DNA of 35,063 nt from Frigoribacterium sp. CFBP 13712 (GCF_014842255.1 NZ_JACYVH010000008.1:62692-97754); one strand, 5' to 3'; shown: positions 24,339 to 31,917, counted from the first letter of the stretch. Translations and numbers: made by a program. The notes: generated by a model not told the origin, from the letters alone.

Positions 24339-25707
24339 GGAGCGACACGGTGACACCCGTCGTCGCGTCCGACGTCGAGGTCCAGAGGGTGCCCGTCGCC
24401 CCGAGCACGGCCTTGACCTTGACCGTGGAGGCGAGATTGAGGTTGAGGCCCGCGGTCGGGGTGAACGTGACCGACTTCGTCGAGTTCGGACCCGATGTCG
24501 CCGACGACGCGGCGGTGCTGCCGTAGGTCACCGTGCCGATGTTCAGCAGGCCGGGCCCCTGGAGCTCGAAGGAGTCCGCGTCGGCGCCCGCCGGGTAGGC
24601 GAACGTGATGGTGACCCCGTTGCTCCCCGCGTTGACGCACCCGAGGGTCGTCGTGTTCGGCACGGCCGCCGGCTGACCCACCATGCCCGCCGTCCACGAC
24701 GACTTCGGGTTGACGGTCGTCGCGAGGAACGGAGCCGCGATCGCCGTCGCGGGCAGCACGAACCCGATGCCCGCGGTCGCGATGACGAGCGCGCTGAGAC
24801 CCGAGCCCCAGAGCAGGCGTCGGCGCCGATGCGCCGCGCGACGCTCGACGAGCACGAGGCGGCGGGTGCCGACGCCTGCGCTGCCGGGGAGCCGAGGAGG
24901 TGCGGTGCGCGACCGCCTGTCGCGCACCTCCTGCACATGCGCGGCCGGTGCGACGACCCGCAGCATCCGACCGACGGCGACCCCGGCGCGGTGGATTCCG
25001 CCCCGACCGGAGCCGGCGGCACGGGCGCCGGCTCGACCCGCGCCTCCTGAACCCCCGCCTGCGGGGCCTCCGCCGTGTCGTCCGTGCGTGCGGCCGGCGA
25101 CGGTCGACGGGTCGGGCTCGGGGCGACGGCGCAGCGGCCCGTCGAGCAGGGTGACGGCGATCAGCACCACGAAGGCGAGACCGGCGAGCACGAGGTGCGC
25201 GGCATCGCCGTCGTGCAGCCAGACGATCGGCATGCCGATGAGCGGCACCCGCAGCACGCCGATGCCGTGCACGTCGTCACGGGGCACCGACGACGAGTCG
25301 GCGGCGGCGTTGGCGTCGCCCTTCGTGATGAGCGTGCCGTCGGGGGCCGTCGAGTCGACCCGGTGCAGTCGCAGCGCCCCCTCGTGATCGGGGTCGTCGA
25401 AGAGCAGGACCTGCCCGGCGTCGAGCCGCGCGGAGTCGATGGGCCGCGAGATGACGACGTCTCCGACGGCGACCCGCGGCATCATCGACCCGGTCATCAC
25501 CGTGGTGGGCTGCCAGCCGACGACAGCGGGGGCCGCCGCCCAGAAGGCGAGACCGAGCAGGGTCGCGATGATCCCGCGGGCGAGCGTCGCCGCGACGATC
25601 CGGGACCAGTCGGCGACCGTGGCCGCATCGACGCTCGACCCGCCCGACGACACCCGGGCCGAGGCCGCCCCGGATGCCGCTGCGACGTGAGCGTGCGACG
25701 TGAACAC
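24316..25707 (-). CDS. SipW-like signal peptidase fused to a TasA-like substrate domain
   Basis: 463 aa in one uninterrupted frame. Residues 1-195: signal peptidase I of the ER/SipW type, with the nucleophile in TGSMMPRVAVGDVVISRP (Ser 74), His replacing the bacterial Lys in ALRLHRVDST (His 115), TLITKGDANAAAD and a C-terminal helix. Residues 196-295: Gly/Pro/Arg-rich linker. Residues 296-320: a second hydrophobic signal-like helix after RRRR. Residues 321-463: secreted domain starting FLATTVNPKSSWTAGMVG, resembling the N-terminus of the neighbouring TasA-like protein (TNNWTAGNV). The peptidase may therefore carry a substrate of its own. GTG start with AGAGG upstream, 39 nt after the TasA-like gene. 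Confidence 0.82.
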   Translation of the reverse strand: MFTSHAHVAAASGAASARVSSGGSSVDAATVADWSRIVAATLARGIIATLLGLAFWAAAPAVVGWQPTTVMTGSMMPRVAVGDVVISRPIDSARLDAGQVLLFDDPDHEGALRLHRVDSTAPDGTLITKGDANAAADSSSVPRDDVHGIGVLRVPLIGMPIVWLHDGDAAHLVLAGLAFVVLIAVTLLDGPLRRRPEPDPSTVAGRTHGRHGGGPAGGGSGGAGRAGARAAGSGRGGIHRAGVAVGRMLRVVAPAAHVQEVRDRRSRTAPPRLPGSAGVGTRRLVLVERRAAHRRRRLLWGSGLSALVIATAGIGFVLPATAIAAPFLATTVNPKSSWTAGMVGQPAAVPNTTTLGCVNAGSNGVTITFAYPAGADADSFELQGPGLLNIGTVTYGSTAASSATSGPNSTKSVTFTPTAGLNLNLASTVKVKAVLGATGTLWTSTSDATTGVTVSLLNGLRCR

Positions 25708-25746
25708 GACGACGACCTCTCGTTCGGAGCGCCCGGAGGCCGCGGA

Positions 25747-26346
25747 TCAGCTGTTCTGGGCCTCCCACGTGAAGCCGAGGGCCGCCGTGCCGCCCTGCAC
25801 CGTCGACGGCGCGTTGGCGGGCAGCGTGTAGGTGAAGCGGAAGACCTTGCTCTCGCTGGCGGTGCCGGTGGGCGACCAGGTCGGGATCCCGTTGCCGTAG
25901 CTCGAGTAGGTCGTGCCGAAGTTGGCGACGGTGCCGCTGTACAGCGAGCCGCCGGTGCCCTGCGCCACGAAGCCGGTGCAGTCGGCGAACGTGCCGCCGG
26001 TGCCCTGCTCGACCGTGAGGTTCAGGCTGCTCGCGAGCGCGTTCGTCGTGGAGGGGGTGGTGCCGTACAGCTTCACGGCCGAGGGCAGCGACCCGGTCGA
26101 CGTGACGACGATGCACTTCGCCCCCGTCGAGCCGGGCTTCAGCGCCGTCGCGTTGAACATCGCCGTGTTCGCGTCGTCGTCGGACAGGGCGACGTTGCCC
26201 GCGGTCCAGTTGTTCGTCGGGTTCGACGTCGTGGCCGAGAACGCCGAGTACGACGCAGTCGACACGATGACGCCCGAGGCGACCAGGGCGAGCGGCACTC
26301 CGACGAAGGCGGCGATGCGGGCGGCGCGGGTTGCGGCGATGGACAT
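25747..26346 (-). CDS. SipW-dependent TasA-like secreted protein
   Basis: 199 aa. A signal peptide (RIAAFVGVPLALVASGVIVS) is followed by TASYSAFSATTSNPTNNWTA, the recurring pattern of SipW/TasA-type exported proteins, then a Thr/Ser/Gly-rich beta-type domain. Likely exported, processed by the neighbouring SipW-like peptidase, and surface-exposed or fibre-forming (family inference). Start ATG 26346 with AGGAG 8 nt upstream. Single Cys pairs may form disulphides (CIVVTS and FADCTG). Confidence 0.85.
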   Translation of the reverse strand: MSIAATRAARIAAFVGVPLALVASGVIVSTASYSAFSATTSNPTNNWTAGNVALSDDDANTAMFNATALKPGSTGAKCIVVTSTGSLPSAVKLYGTTPSTTNALASSLNLTVEQGTGGTFADCTGFVAQGTGGSLYSGTVANFGTTYSSYGNGIPTWSPTGTASESKVFRFTYTLPANAPSTVQGGTAALGFTWEAQNS

Positions 26347-26468
26347 GGTGGAGCTCCTGATCCGGAAGAAGACGGAGCGTCACGGTGGACGGTAGGAGGC
26401 ACGGTGCGAGTGGTTGGGTCGCGGCGCTCGATCGCTCGGGTTCGGTGAGGACCCGATGACGCTCCGTT

Positions 26469-26496
26469 GGTACAAAAATGAAGATAGTTCAGTCTT
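26469..26496 (-). promoter_or_regulatory. AT-rich island, probable promoter of the TasA/SipW operon
   Basis: A sharply AT-rich stretch (TGGTACAAAAATGAAGATAG onward) about 125-150 nt upstream of the TasA-like ATG inside otherwise GC-rich DNA. Exact -35/-10 hexamers are not clear. The rest of the 370-nt gap 26347-26716 contains the long palindrome listed next and no gene. Confidence 0.35.
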
Positions 26497-26582
26497 GGGG
26501 GGGCGCGCAAGAGGTGCGGCCGACCCCCGTTCGCGGGACGTGTGCGCGGGGCGGCGCGGGGCAGGGCGGCGGTCACCCATAG

Positions 26583-26640
26583 CGCCAGGAAGTGGACACG
26601 ACGCCAGGTTTAAACCTGGCGTCGTGTCCACAAAATGGCG
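26583..26640. repeat. Long near-perfect palindrome with 40-bp perfect core
   Basis: 26592-26631 is a perfect loopless palindrome (half-site GTGGACACGACGCCAGGTTT) centred on TTTAAA. After a 4-nt mismatch on each side the outer arms CGCCA (26583-26587) and TGGCG (26636-26640) also pair. It lies about 75 nt after the anti-sigma stop and upstream of the TasA-like promoter. It could be a terminator, a cruciform or a mobile palindromic element. Confidence 0.95.
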
Positions 26641-26716
26641 CGGTGAGTCGCGGGCGGGCCGCGGTGAGTGGCGCGCGGGGACTGGGCGCGGGGCGCCGGG
26701 CGCAGCGAGTCGGGCG

Positions 26717-27454
26717 CTAGGCGTCGACGGCGGGGACCTCGGCGACCGCGATGTCGGCGCCGTCGGCCCCGCGGATCTCGACGGCGGCGACGTCCTCGCG
26801 CAGCACGCCCGCGTTCAGGCTGCAGTCGATCTCGACGTCGGTGCCGAGGAACGTGCCCGACTCGTACTCGCGCCCGTCGTCGCCGACGACGACCACGGTG
26901 AAGGGGTCTCCGGCGGGGAGCCCGGTGACCGTCAGCAGCGTCTCGGTGCCCCAGGTGTGGGCCACGACGTCGCCGTCGACCTCGACCCCCGAGGGCGCGC
27001 CCGCGAAGGCGACCGGCTCGACGGCGCCGAGCGTGCCGGGCGGACCGTCGACGTGACCGTCGCGGGGGGTCGCGACGAGGGCGCCCGCACCGGCTCCGAT
27101 CGCGAGGCAGGCCGCGGCGCCGAGCGCGGTGAGGAGGGTGCGCCGGCTCGGGCGTCGGGTGCTGCGAGCGGGCAGTGGGGTGACGGGGGCGTCCGCACCC
27201 GCGATGCCCGCGACGCGTCGCCGCAGCTCGGCGCTGGGTTCGATGTCGACCCAGCCCGCGCCTCCTGCCCGTCCGTCCGGCTCGGGGAGGTCGGCGAGAC
27301 GCGCCGTGAGCGCAGCCAGCTCGGCGAGCTCGGCGTCGACGCCGGGGTCCTCTGCTCGGAGCGCGGCGAACTCGGCCGCCTCGGCGGGTGAGAGGTCGTC
27401 GGCGAGCGCCGCCGCGATCAGCTCGTCGCGGCGCGAGGGCGTCGGGTCAGTCAT
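26717..27454 (-). CDS. Anti-sigma factor (RskA-like)
   Basis: 245 aa. A cytoplasmic N-terminal part (about 1-100) with acidic/Ala-rich helices, including LSPAEAAEFAALRAEDPGVD, precedes one transmembrane helix (TLLTALGAAACLAIGAGAGA, about 106-126) and a beta-rich extracytoplasmic domain ending GADIAVAEVPAVDA. This is the RskA-type layout. Its ATG overlaps the stop of the sigma factor gene by 8 nt, so the pair is translationally coupled, as usual for cognate sigma/anti-sigma factors. No zinc-binding HxxxCxxC motif is visible, so not a ZAS type. Confidence 0.88.
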   Translation of the reverse strand: MTDPTPSRRDELIAAALADDLSPAEAAEFAALRAEDPGVDAELAELAALTARLADLPEPDGRAGGAGWVDIEPSAELRRRVAGIAGADAPVTPLPARSTRRPSRRTLLTALGAAACLAIGAGAGALVATPRDGHVDGPPGTLGAVEPVAFAGAPSGVEVDGDVVAHTWGTETLLTVTGLPAGDPFTVVVVGDDGREYESGTFLGTDVEIDCSLNAGVLREDVAAVEIRGADGADIAVAEVPAVDA

Positions 27455-28007
27455 CGGTCGTGTCGCCTTCGTCGAGGTGGGTGCGGAGGGCGCGCAGGGC
27501 GTAGTGCACGCGGGTGCGGAGCGTCGCGACGGGCACGCCGGTGCTCTCGCTGACGTCGCGGTAGGTGCGACCGCGCAGATGCACGGCGACCACGGCGGCG
27601 CGGTGCTCGTCGCTCAGCCGGGCGAGCCCCTCGACGAGGCCGAGGCGATCGAGGGGGTCGGGGTCGTTCGTCGACGCGTCGGGGGCGTCGTCGGGCGTGA
27701 CGAGGTGCGGTGTGCGCTGCCGGGCGCGCAGCACGTCGATGATGAGGCGCCGTTCGATGGCGAAGAGCCAGGTGCGGGCGGAGGCGCGGGTCGGGTCGAA
27801 CCGGTCGCGCGCCCGCCATGCGCGCAGGAACGTCTCCTGCACGCAGTCCTCCGCCTGACCGCGGTCGCCCAGGGCGTTGACGGCGAAGCCGAGCAGCGCC
27901 GACCCGTGCTCGGCGAAGGCCTCGTCGACGTCGAAGCTCGACGGTGGTGCGGTCATCGGGCTCCGCTCGGCGGTCGGGTGGCGGTGCGGCGTCAGGAGGG
28001 CCGTCAT
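27447..28007 (-). CDS. ECF RNA polymerase sigma factor (SigK-like)
   Basis: 186 aa. Region 2: ALLGFAVNALGDRGQAEDCV, then QETFLRAWRARDRFDPTRAS and ARTWLFAIERRLIIDVLRAR. Region 4: LSDEHRAAVVAVHLRGRTYR, then DVSESTGVPVATLRTRVHYA (HTH) and LRALRTHL. Start set at ATG 28007, where AGAGGA lies about 7 nt upstream; ATG 27956 is an in-frame alternative with a weaker site. Pairs with the RskA-like anti-sigma factor. Proximity to the TasA/SipW operon suggests an envelope regulon, but no sigma-specific promoter was identified. Confidence 0.92.
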   Translation of the reverse strand: MTALLTPHRHPTAERSPMTAPPSSFDVDEAFAEHGSALLGFAVNALGDRGQAEDCVQETFLRAWRARDRFDPTRASARTWLFAIERRLIIDVLRARQRTPHLVTPDDAPDASTNDPDPLDRLGLVEGLARLSDEHRAAVVAVHLRGRTYRDVSESTGVPVATLRTRVHYALRALRTHLDEGDTTDD

Positions 28008-28093
28008 CGACGTTCCTCTCAGACTAGGGCGGCGGGGTCTCGAGGGGATACGTCGGGAGGTGCGGTTCCGTTCATCGCCGACCCGCGCCTCCT

Positions 28094-28477
28094 TCAGGGG
28101 GCCGAATCGAAGAAGACGGAGTCGACGAACAGCGCGACGAGGAAGACCGGCAGAGAGAAGGCGGCCATCGTTCCGGCGATGATCCCCCGGCGGCGCCCTC
28201 GTCCTCCTCGGGCGCCCGCGGCCGACGCCAGGACGATGGTCGCGATGATCCCGGGGGCGAGGTACATCGCAGACCACTCCCCGACCCGGTTGAGCAGGGG
28301 GTCCGTCGGCGTCAGGGAGCCCACCGTCGAGATGGGGAAGAACGCGGGGACGATGATGACCGACGCGAACAGGACTCCGACCGCCGCCGCGATGCCGAGG
28401 GCGCCGAGCACGCGCGGCCGCCGACCGTCTCCGGGATGGGCGTCGGCATCGGCGTCGGCATCGATCGGCGAGGTCAT
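28094..28477 (-). CDS. Small three-helix membrane protein
   Basis: 127 aa, about three hydrophobic helices (VLGALGIAAAVGVLFASVII, YLAPGIIATIVLASAAGA, IIAGTMAAFSLPVFLVALFV) separated by a short periplasmic loop and a basic cytoplasmic segment. The N-terminus holds a repeated Asp-Ala stretch (DADADADA). Nothing identifies a family. Same strand as its neighbours, 9 nt after the upstream gene, so likely co-transcribed with it. Confidence 0.65.
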   Translation of the reverse strand: MTSPIDADADADAHPGDGRRPRVLGALGIAAAVGVLFASVIIVPAFFPISTVGSLTPTDPLLNRVGEWSAMYLAPGIIATIVLASAAGARGGRGRRRGIIAGTMAAFSLPVFLVALFVDSVFFDSAP

Positions 28478-28486
28478 GCGAGCAGG

Positions 28487-29647
28487 CTAGCGGTCGCCGT
28501 GTCTCTGACTCGTCGCGGCTCCTCGGGCGTCGCGGACCCAGCGTCCGTCGTCGTCGAGCACCCAGGTGATCGCGGGCGCGTCGCTCGCGGCGACGTCGGT
28601 GAGCCAGTAGGTCTCGTCGGGGCTCCAGCCGGCCAGGACGGAGGCGGTGCTCTCGTCGACCGGGACGCTGCGGCCGGCGGTGAGCAGGTACCCGGCGACG
28701 GAGACGTGCACGGCATCGGCGATCTCGGCGACGGACGCCCAGTCGGGCGAGACCCATGCCCCGGCCCGACCGGTCGCGCGGTACCAGTCGTGCCGGTGCG
28801 ACGCGGTGACCTCGAGCGGGTGCTCGCGGCAGAGGCGGGCCCAGTCGTCGGGGCCGTCGACCTCGATCACCCGGGCATCGGGCGGGACGTCGAGCTGCCG
28901 CACGCGGGCGCGGGTGTCGCCGAAGCCGTCTTCGACGAGTCGCAGGCCGAGCGGGGCGCCGTCGGGCCCCGCCTGGGTCGTGACCGGGCCGATCCAGTTC
29001 GGGGTCGACCACCAGTCGGCGCTGAACGAGGCGGACGGGTCGAGGGGCCGCTCACGCAGCGCCCTGACCTCGCCGGCGACACGGGCGTCGCGCCACTGCT
29101 GCAGGGCCGCGCGGACGCCGACGACGCTCCACGACGGGGGCTCGCCGGTGCGGAACTCGGGCCGGTCGAACTCGACGAGGTGCTGGTCGGGGGCGGTGCG
29201 GTCGCTCCACCACGCCGTGGCGGGCGACGACACGACGTGCTCGGCGACCCGCCGGAGCGCCCGGGTGACGAGCGGCTCGGCCATCAGCAGGTCGTCGCCG
29301 TCGGGCTCCTGCCAGTAGGCGGCGGCGTCGACGGTGCTGGCGAGGGCGGTCGTCAGTGTGTCGTCGTCGAGGTGCGGCAGCGGGACCCGATCGAGGGCGT
29401 CGGCGAGCTCGGCGGGGGTCGGGTCGGGCAGCGGGGCGTCGGCGCCCGGGCCGTCGGCGGTGCTGCTCCGCAGGAGGGTGACCGCGACCCCGTTCGCCTT
29501 CGCCGACCGGTACGAGGCGAAGAAGACGAGCTGGCCGAAGTGCTCACGCGCCTCGCTGGCCGGGTCGCCGTGCCGCATGAGCTCGAGGCAGAGCCGCCGC
29601 CCGCGCGGGCCGGCGAGCAGGGCGTCGGCGTCGATCGGGGCCGTCAT
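28487..29647 (-). CDS. Conserved-looking protein of unknown function
   Basis: 386 aa, soluble, no signal peptide or membrane helix. It opens MTAPIDADALLAGPRGRRLC and is rich in Trp, Asp and Arg; motifs such as DDWARLCREHPLEVTASHRH followed by DWYRATGRAGAWVSPDWASV look like a folded domain. I do not recognise the family; a DNA-binding or toxin role cannot be inferred. Start ATG 29647. Third-position GC bias is strong, so the frame is real. Followed 9 nt later by a small membrane-protein gene on the same strand. Confidence 0.7.
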   Translation of the reverse strand: MTAPIDADALLAGPRGRRLCLELMRHGDPASEAREHFGQLVFFASYRSAKANGVAVTLLRSSTADGPGADAPLPDPTPAELADALDRVPLPHLDDDTLTTALASTVDAAAYWQEPDGDDLLMAEPLVTRALRRVAEHVVSSPATAWWSDRTAPDQHLVEFDRPEFRTGEPPSWSVVGVRAALQQWRDARVAGEVRALRERPLDPSASFSADWWSTPNWIGPVTTQAGPDGAPLGLRLVEDGFGDTRARVRQLDVPPDARVIEVDGPDDWARLCREHPLEVTASHRHDWYRATGRAGAWVSPDWASVAEIADAVHVSVAGYLLTAGRSVPVDESTASVLAGWSPDETYWLTDVAASDAPAITWVLDDDGRWVRDARGAATSQRHGDR

Positions 29648-29656
29648 GCGCTCAGC

Positions 29657-29962
29657 CTAGGAGGCGTCGGCCGACGGCTCGCGACCGGCCCGCGAGGCGC
29701 GGATCTCGCGACCCGACGCGCGGGCGTCTCGCCCGATCACGAGCCAGGCGACGATCGCCACAGGGGCGACCAGTGCCCAGAGCACGATCCAGAGGGCCTT
29801 GGCGGAACCGCTGAGCGCCGACCTGACGACGCTGACGAGCATCCAGACGGCGGCGAGCGCGCCGATCGCGATGATCGCCGTCCAGCCCAGGTCGTACGCC
29901 GCAGGCCACATCGCACCGGACCCTCCGGCGCTCGCGAGCAGTCGGTCGATCGGCGCATCCAT
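29657..29962 (-). CDS. PLDc_N-type small membrane protein
   Basis: 101 aa, two transmembrane helices (IIAIGALAAVWMLVSVV and ALWIVLWALVAPVAIVAWLV) followed by the IGRDARA-type positive end typical of cardiolipin-synthetase N-terminal (PLDc_N) two-helix proteins. Ends in a polar tail. Start ATG 29962; the longer frame to 30040 is not supported. The function of stand-alone PLDc_N proteins is unknown. Last gene before the compositional change at about 30 kb. Confidence 0.7.
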   Translation of the reverse strand: MDAPIDRLLASAGGSGAMWPAAYDLGWTAIIAIGALAAVWMLVSVVRSALSGSAKALWIVLWALVAPVAIVAWLVIGRDARASGREIRASRAGREPSADAS

Positions 29963-30056
29963 GCCCGGCAGGCTAGCGGTGCCGCCGGTCGGTCCGACAG
30001 CCCCCAGGGGCCTCGGCGGCGCGGGCAGCCGGCGGAGCATCCCGCCGAGCGCCCGA

Positions 30057-30223
30057 GGACGTACCCGAAACGGTGCCGAGGTGCTTCCGGGACAACTGAG
30101 TTTCGGTTCAGTGTTTCGGCACGGCGCGTCGGCCCGCGTCGCCCTGGTGGCGCCCGCGGTCCGGAAACGATCAGTTTCGAGCGATTGCGGGAACCTACAA
30201 ACGAGCCCCGCTAGCCTCGATCC
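30057..30223 (+). repeat. Upstream flank of the SDR gene, resembling its downstream flank
   Basis: Contains in order CCCGAAAC, GTTTCGG, CCGGAAACGATCAGTTTC, AAACGAG and GCTAGCCTCGATCC, and runs into the SDR start codon. The same words in the same order recur at 30893-31062. TAGCCT sits 6 nt before the ATG at 30224, a leaderless promoter box. Confidence 0.5.
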
Positions 30224-30889
30224 ATGCCCCTCGCACTTGTGACCGGAGCTGCGCGCGCCAATAGCATCGCCGCCGGTGTCATTCCCCGCCTTGTGGAGGA
30301 CGGCTGGGACGTCGTGACCAGCGACCTCGATAGTGGCGATTACCCGTGCGACCTGTCGGACGCTTCGGTCCCGACCGACCTCATCGAACGGATCACGCGC
30401 GAACGTGGTCCGCTGACAGCTCTGGTTCTAAGTCACGCCCACGATGTCGAATCCGGCATCCTCGACACCACCGCCGAGAGCTTCGACAAACACCTAGCTA
30501 TTAATGCCCGCGCGACGCTCCTTCTCATCGCCGCGTTCGCTCGCGAGGTCGATCCAGGAGGCGGAGCGATTGTCGCGTTCACAAGCGATCACACGACCGG
30601 AAATCTCCCCTACGGTGCGTCGAAGGGCGCGCTCGACCGAATCGTCATTTCCGCCGCGCGTGAACTCGGGCCACGACTCATATCCGCAAACGTCGTCAAT
30701 CCAGGGCCTATAGACACAGGGTGGATGGACGACGAGACACGATCAACACTGACCGGGTATCACCCGCTCGGTCGAGCCGGAACACCGAAGGACATTGCCG
30801 GAGTCACGGCATTTCTCCTGTCCGAGGAGGGCCGCTGGATCAGTGGCCAGCTGCTCCACACCGACGGCGGATTCTCCGCACGGTTCTGA
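30224..30889 (+). CDS. Short-chain dehydrogenase/reductase (SDR)
   Basis: 221 aa, slightly short for classical SDRs. Cofactor loop LVTGAARANSIA at the N-terminus, Asn-containing helix FDKHLAINARATLLLI, catalytic Ser and YxxxK in FTSDHTTGNLPYGASKGALD, and the NPGPIDTGWM strand; the C-terminus GQLLHTDGGFSARF is classical. The substrate is unknown. Probably leaderless (TAGCCT 6 nt upstream of ATG). Codon use is less GC-biased than genes to the left. It marks the start of the accessory region and is bracketed by two related flanks. Confidence 0.9.
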   Translation: MPLALVTGAARANSIAAGVIPRLVEDGWDVVTSDLDSGDYPCDLSDASVPTDLIERITRERGPLTALVLSHAHDVESGILDTTAESFDKHLAINARATLLLIAAFAREVDPGGGAIVAFTSDHTTGNLPYGASKGALDRIVISAARELGPRLISANVVNPGPIDTGWMDDETRSTLTGYHPLGRAGTPKDIAGVTAFLLSEEGRWISGQLLHTDGGFSARF

Positions 30890-30892
30890 GCG

Positions 30893-31062
30893 ACGTCCCG
30901 AAACTCCGGGGCGAAACCGGCAGGGCCGAAACCAGGTTTCGATACGGGCCACGTTTGCGGACCGCTCGCCACGTGCTTGCTCGCGTTGTACCGGAACCGA
31001 TCGTTTCTGGTGGTTCGCTCCCTGCTGAAAAACGAGACGCTGTCTGGGCCAGCTGCTAGCTT
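30893..31062 (+). repeat. Downstream flank of the SDR gene (related to 30057-30223)
   Basis: Shares CCCGAAAC, CCGGAACCGATCGTTTC, AAACGAG and GCTAGCTTGATCC with the upstream flank. It also holds a CGAAACC-A-GGTTTCG hairpin (30927-30941). TAGCTT may be the -10 box of the next gene. Confidence 0.45.
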
Positions 31063-31085
31063 GATCCTGACTTAGAGGGGGCGCG

Positions 31086-31484
31086 ATGAGTTTGTGCGTG
31101 GACGACGAGTGGCAAGGCTGGGACGGCGAGACCATCGTGCATCTCAGCGATGGATCGTATTGGGAGCAGTCGGAATATCTGTACGAGTACCGTTACTCGT
31201 ATCGCCCTGCGGTCGAGGTGACGAACGGGCTGATGTTGGTCGAAGGGATGACGCGCGCTGTGCGAGTGAAGCGCATCTCTGTCGTCGAGTCAACGATTGA
31301 TGGCGCCTGGAGTGGCTGGGATGGCAAGACGGAGCTGCAGCTGACCAATGGGAGCAAGTGGCGTCAAGCGGAATACCACTACGAGTACCGCTACGCGCAC
31401 CGCCCGTCAGTCATCATGTTTGACGGGAAAATGCTCGTGCAAGGGACATCCAAGCCGATACGCGTTAGCCGCATCTCGCGTTGA
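31086..31484 (+). CDS. Tandem two-repeat GWDG-type domain protein
   Basis: 132 aa made of two homologous ~60-residue halves. Half 1 is about residues 6-65, with WQGWDGETIVHLSDGSYWEQ then EYRYSYRPAVEV; half 2 is about 73-131, with WSGWDGKTELQLTNGSKWRQ then EYRYAHRPSVIM. Each half ends V(K/S)RIS. This GWDGxT...L..G..W.Q...Y.Y.Y...P.V pattern occurs in small uncharacterised bacterial proteins as I recall; no activity is known to me. ATG preceded by GAGGGGG. Tandem duplication within a single small gene is unusual. It precedes the first CCGATCCCC element. Confidence 0.8.
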   Translation: MSLCVDDEWQGWDGETIVHLSDGSYWEQSEYLYEYRYSYRPAVEVTNGLMLVEGMTRAVRVKRISVVESTIDGAWSGWDGKTELQLTNGSKWRQAEYHYEYRYAHRPSVIMFDGKMLVQGTSKPIRVSRISR

Positions 31485-31551
31485 ACAATGGCATCCGTCG
31501 TCACCCCAAGAAGTGCTGTGGTGCCGTGATGCAAAACCCATCATTTCCGAT

Positions 31552-31571
31552 AGCCGATCCTCTACGGGCAC
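31552..31571 (+). repeat. Cassette-boundary element S0
   Basis: AGCCGATCCTCTACGGGCAC; one base shorter than the consensus CCGATCCCCTATCGGGCAC. First copy of the series, 67 nt past the two-repeat protein gene. Confidence 0.7.
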
Positions 31572-31628
31572 TCGGCGCAAGAACCCAACTTCTCACGAAG
31601 TCGATCTTCACCAGTTTGCGCTGGTGAG

Positions 31629-31856
31629 TCAGCGACGACGGAGGCAGTAGACGGCACCAGCGACCGCGGCGACAGCGAGAACGAAGAAGAGGCCAACAGC
31701 TACCCCGGCAGGTAGACCCCAGCGGAACTCAACTCCCAGATCTGGGACGGTGACTAGCGTGAAAATTCCAAACGCGGCTAAGACTGCGGCGAGAAGCAGG
31801 AAGAAGAAGACCCCGCCGGTGTAGTTCCGTTCCACGAGTCGATCTAACCAGGGCAC
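31629..31856 (-). CDS. Small two-helix membrane protein (cassette S0-S1)
   Basis: 75 aa, two transmembrane helices (GGVFFFLLLAAVLAAFGIFT and LPAGVAVGLFFVLAVAAVAG), C-terminal basic tail. GTG start with AGGAG 6 nt upstream. Sole gene between elements S0 and S1, transcribed against the element orientation. A 6-bp-stem hairpin (CACCAG tttgcg CTGGTG, 31609-31626) lies just after its stop codon. No family recognised. Confidence 0.7.
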   Translation of the reverse strand: MPWLDRLVERNYTGGVFFFLLLAAVLAAFGIFTLVTVPDLGVEFRWGLPAGVAVGLFFVLAVAAVAGAVYCLRRR

Positions 31857-31874
31857 GGAGCTCCTGCCCTAACC

Positions 31875-31894
31875 AGCCATCGGCTATCGGGCAC
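31875..31894 (+). repeat. Cassette-boundary element S1
   Basis: AGCCATCGGCTATCGGGCAC. GGC variant of the centre (CGGCT instead of CCCCT), shared with S5 and S9. Confidence 0.75.
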
Positions 31895-31917
31895 GGCGAG
31901 GCGACGGCCCATGAAGT

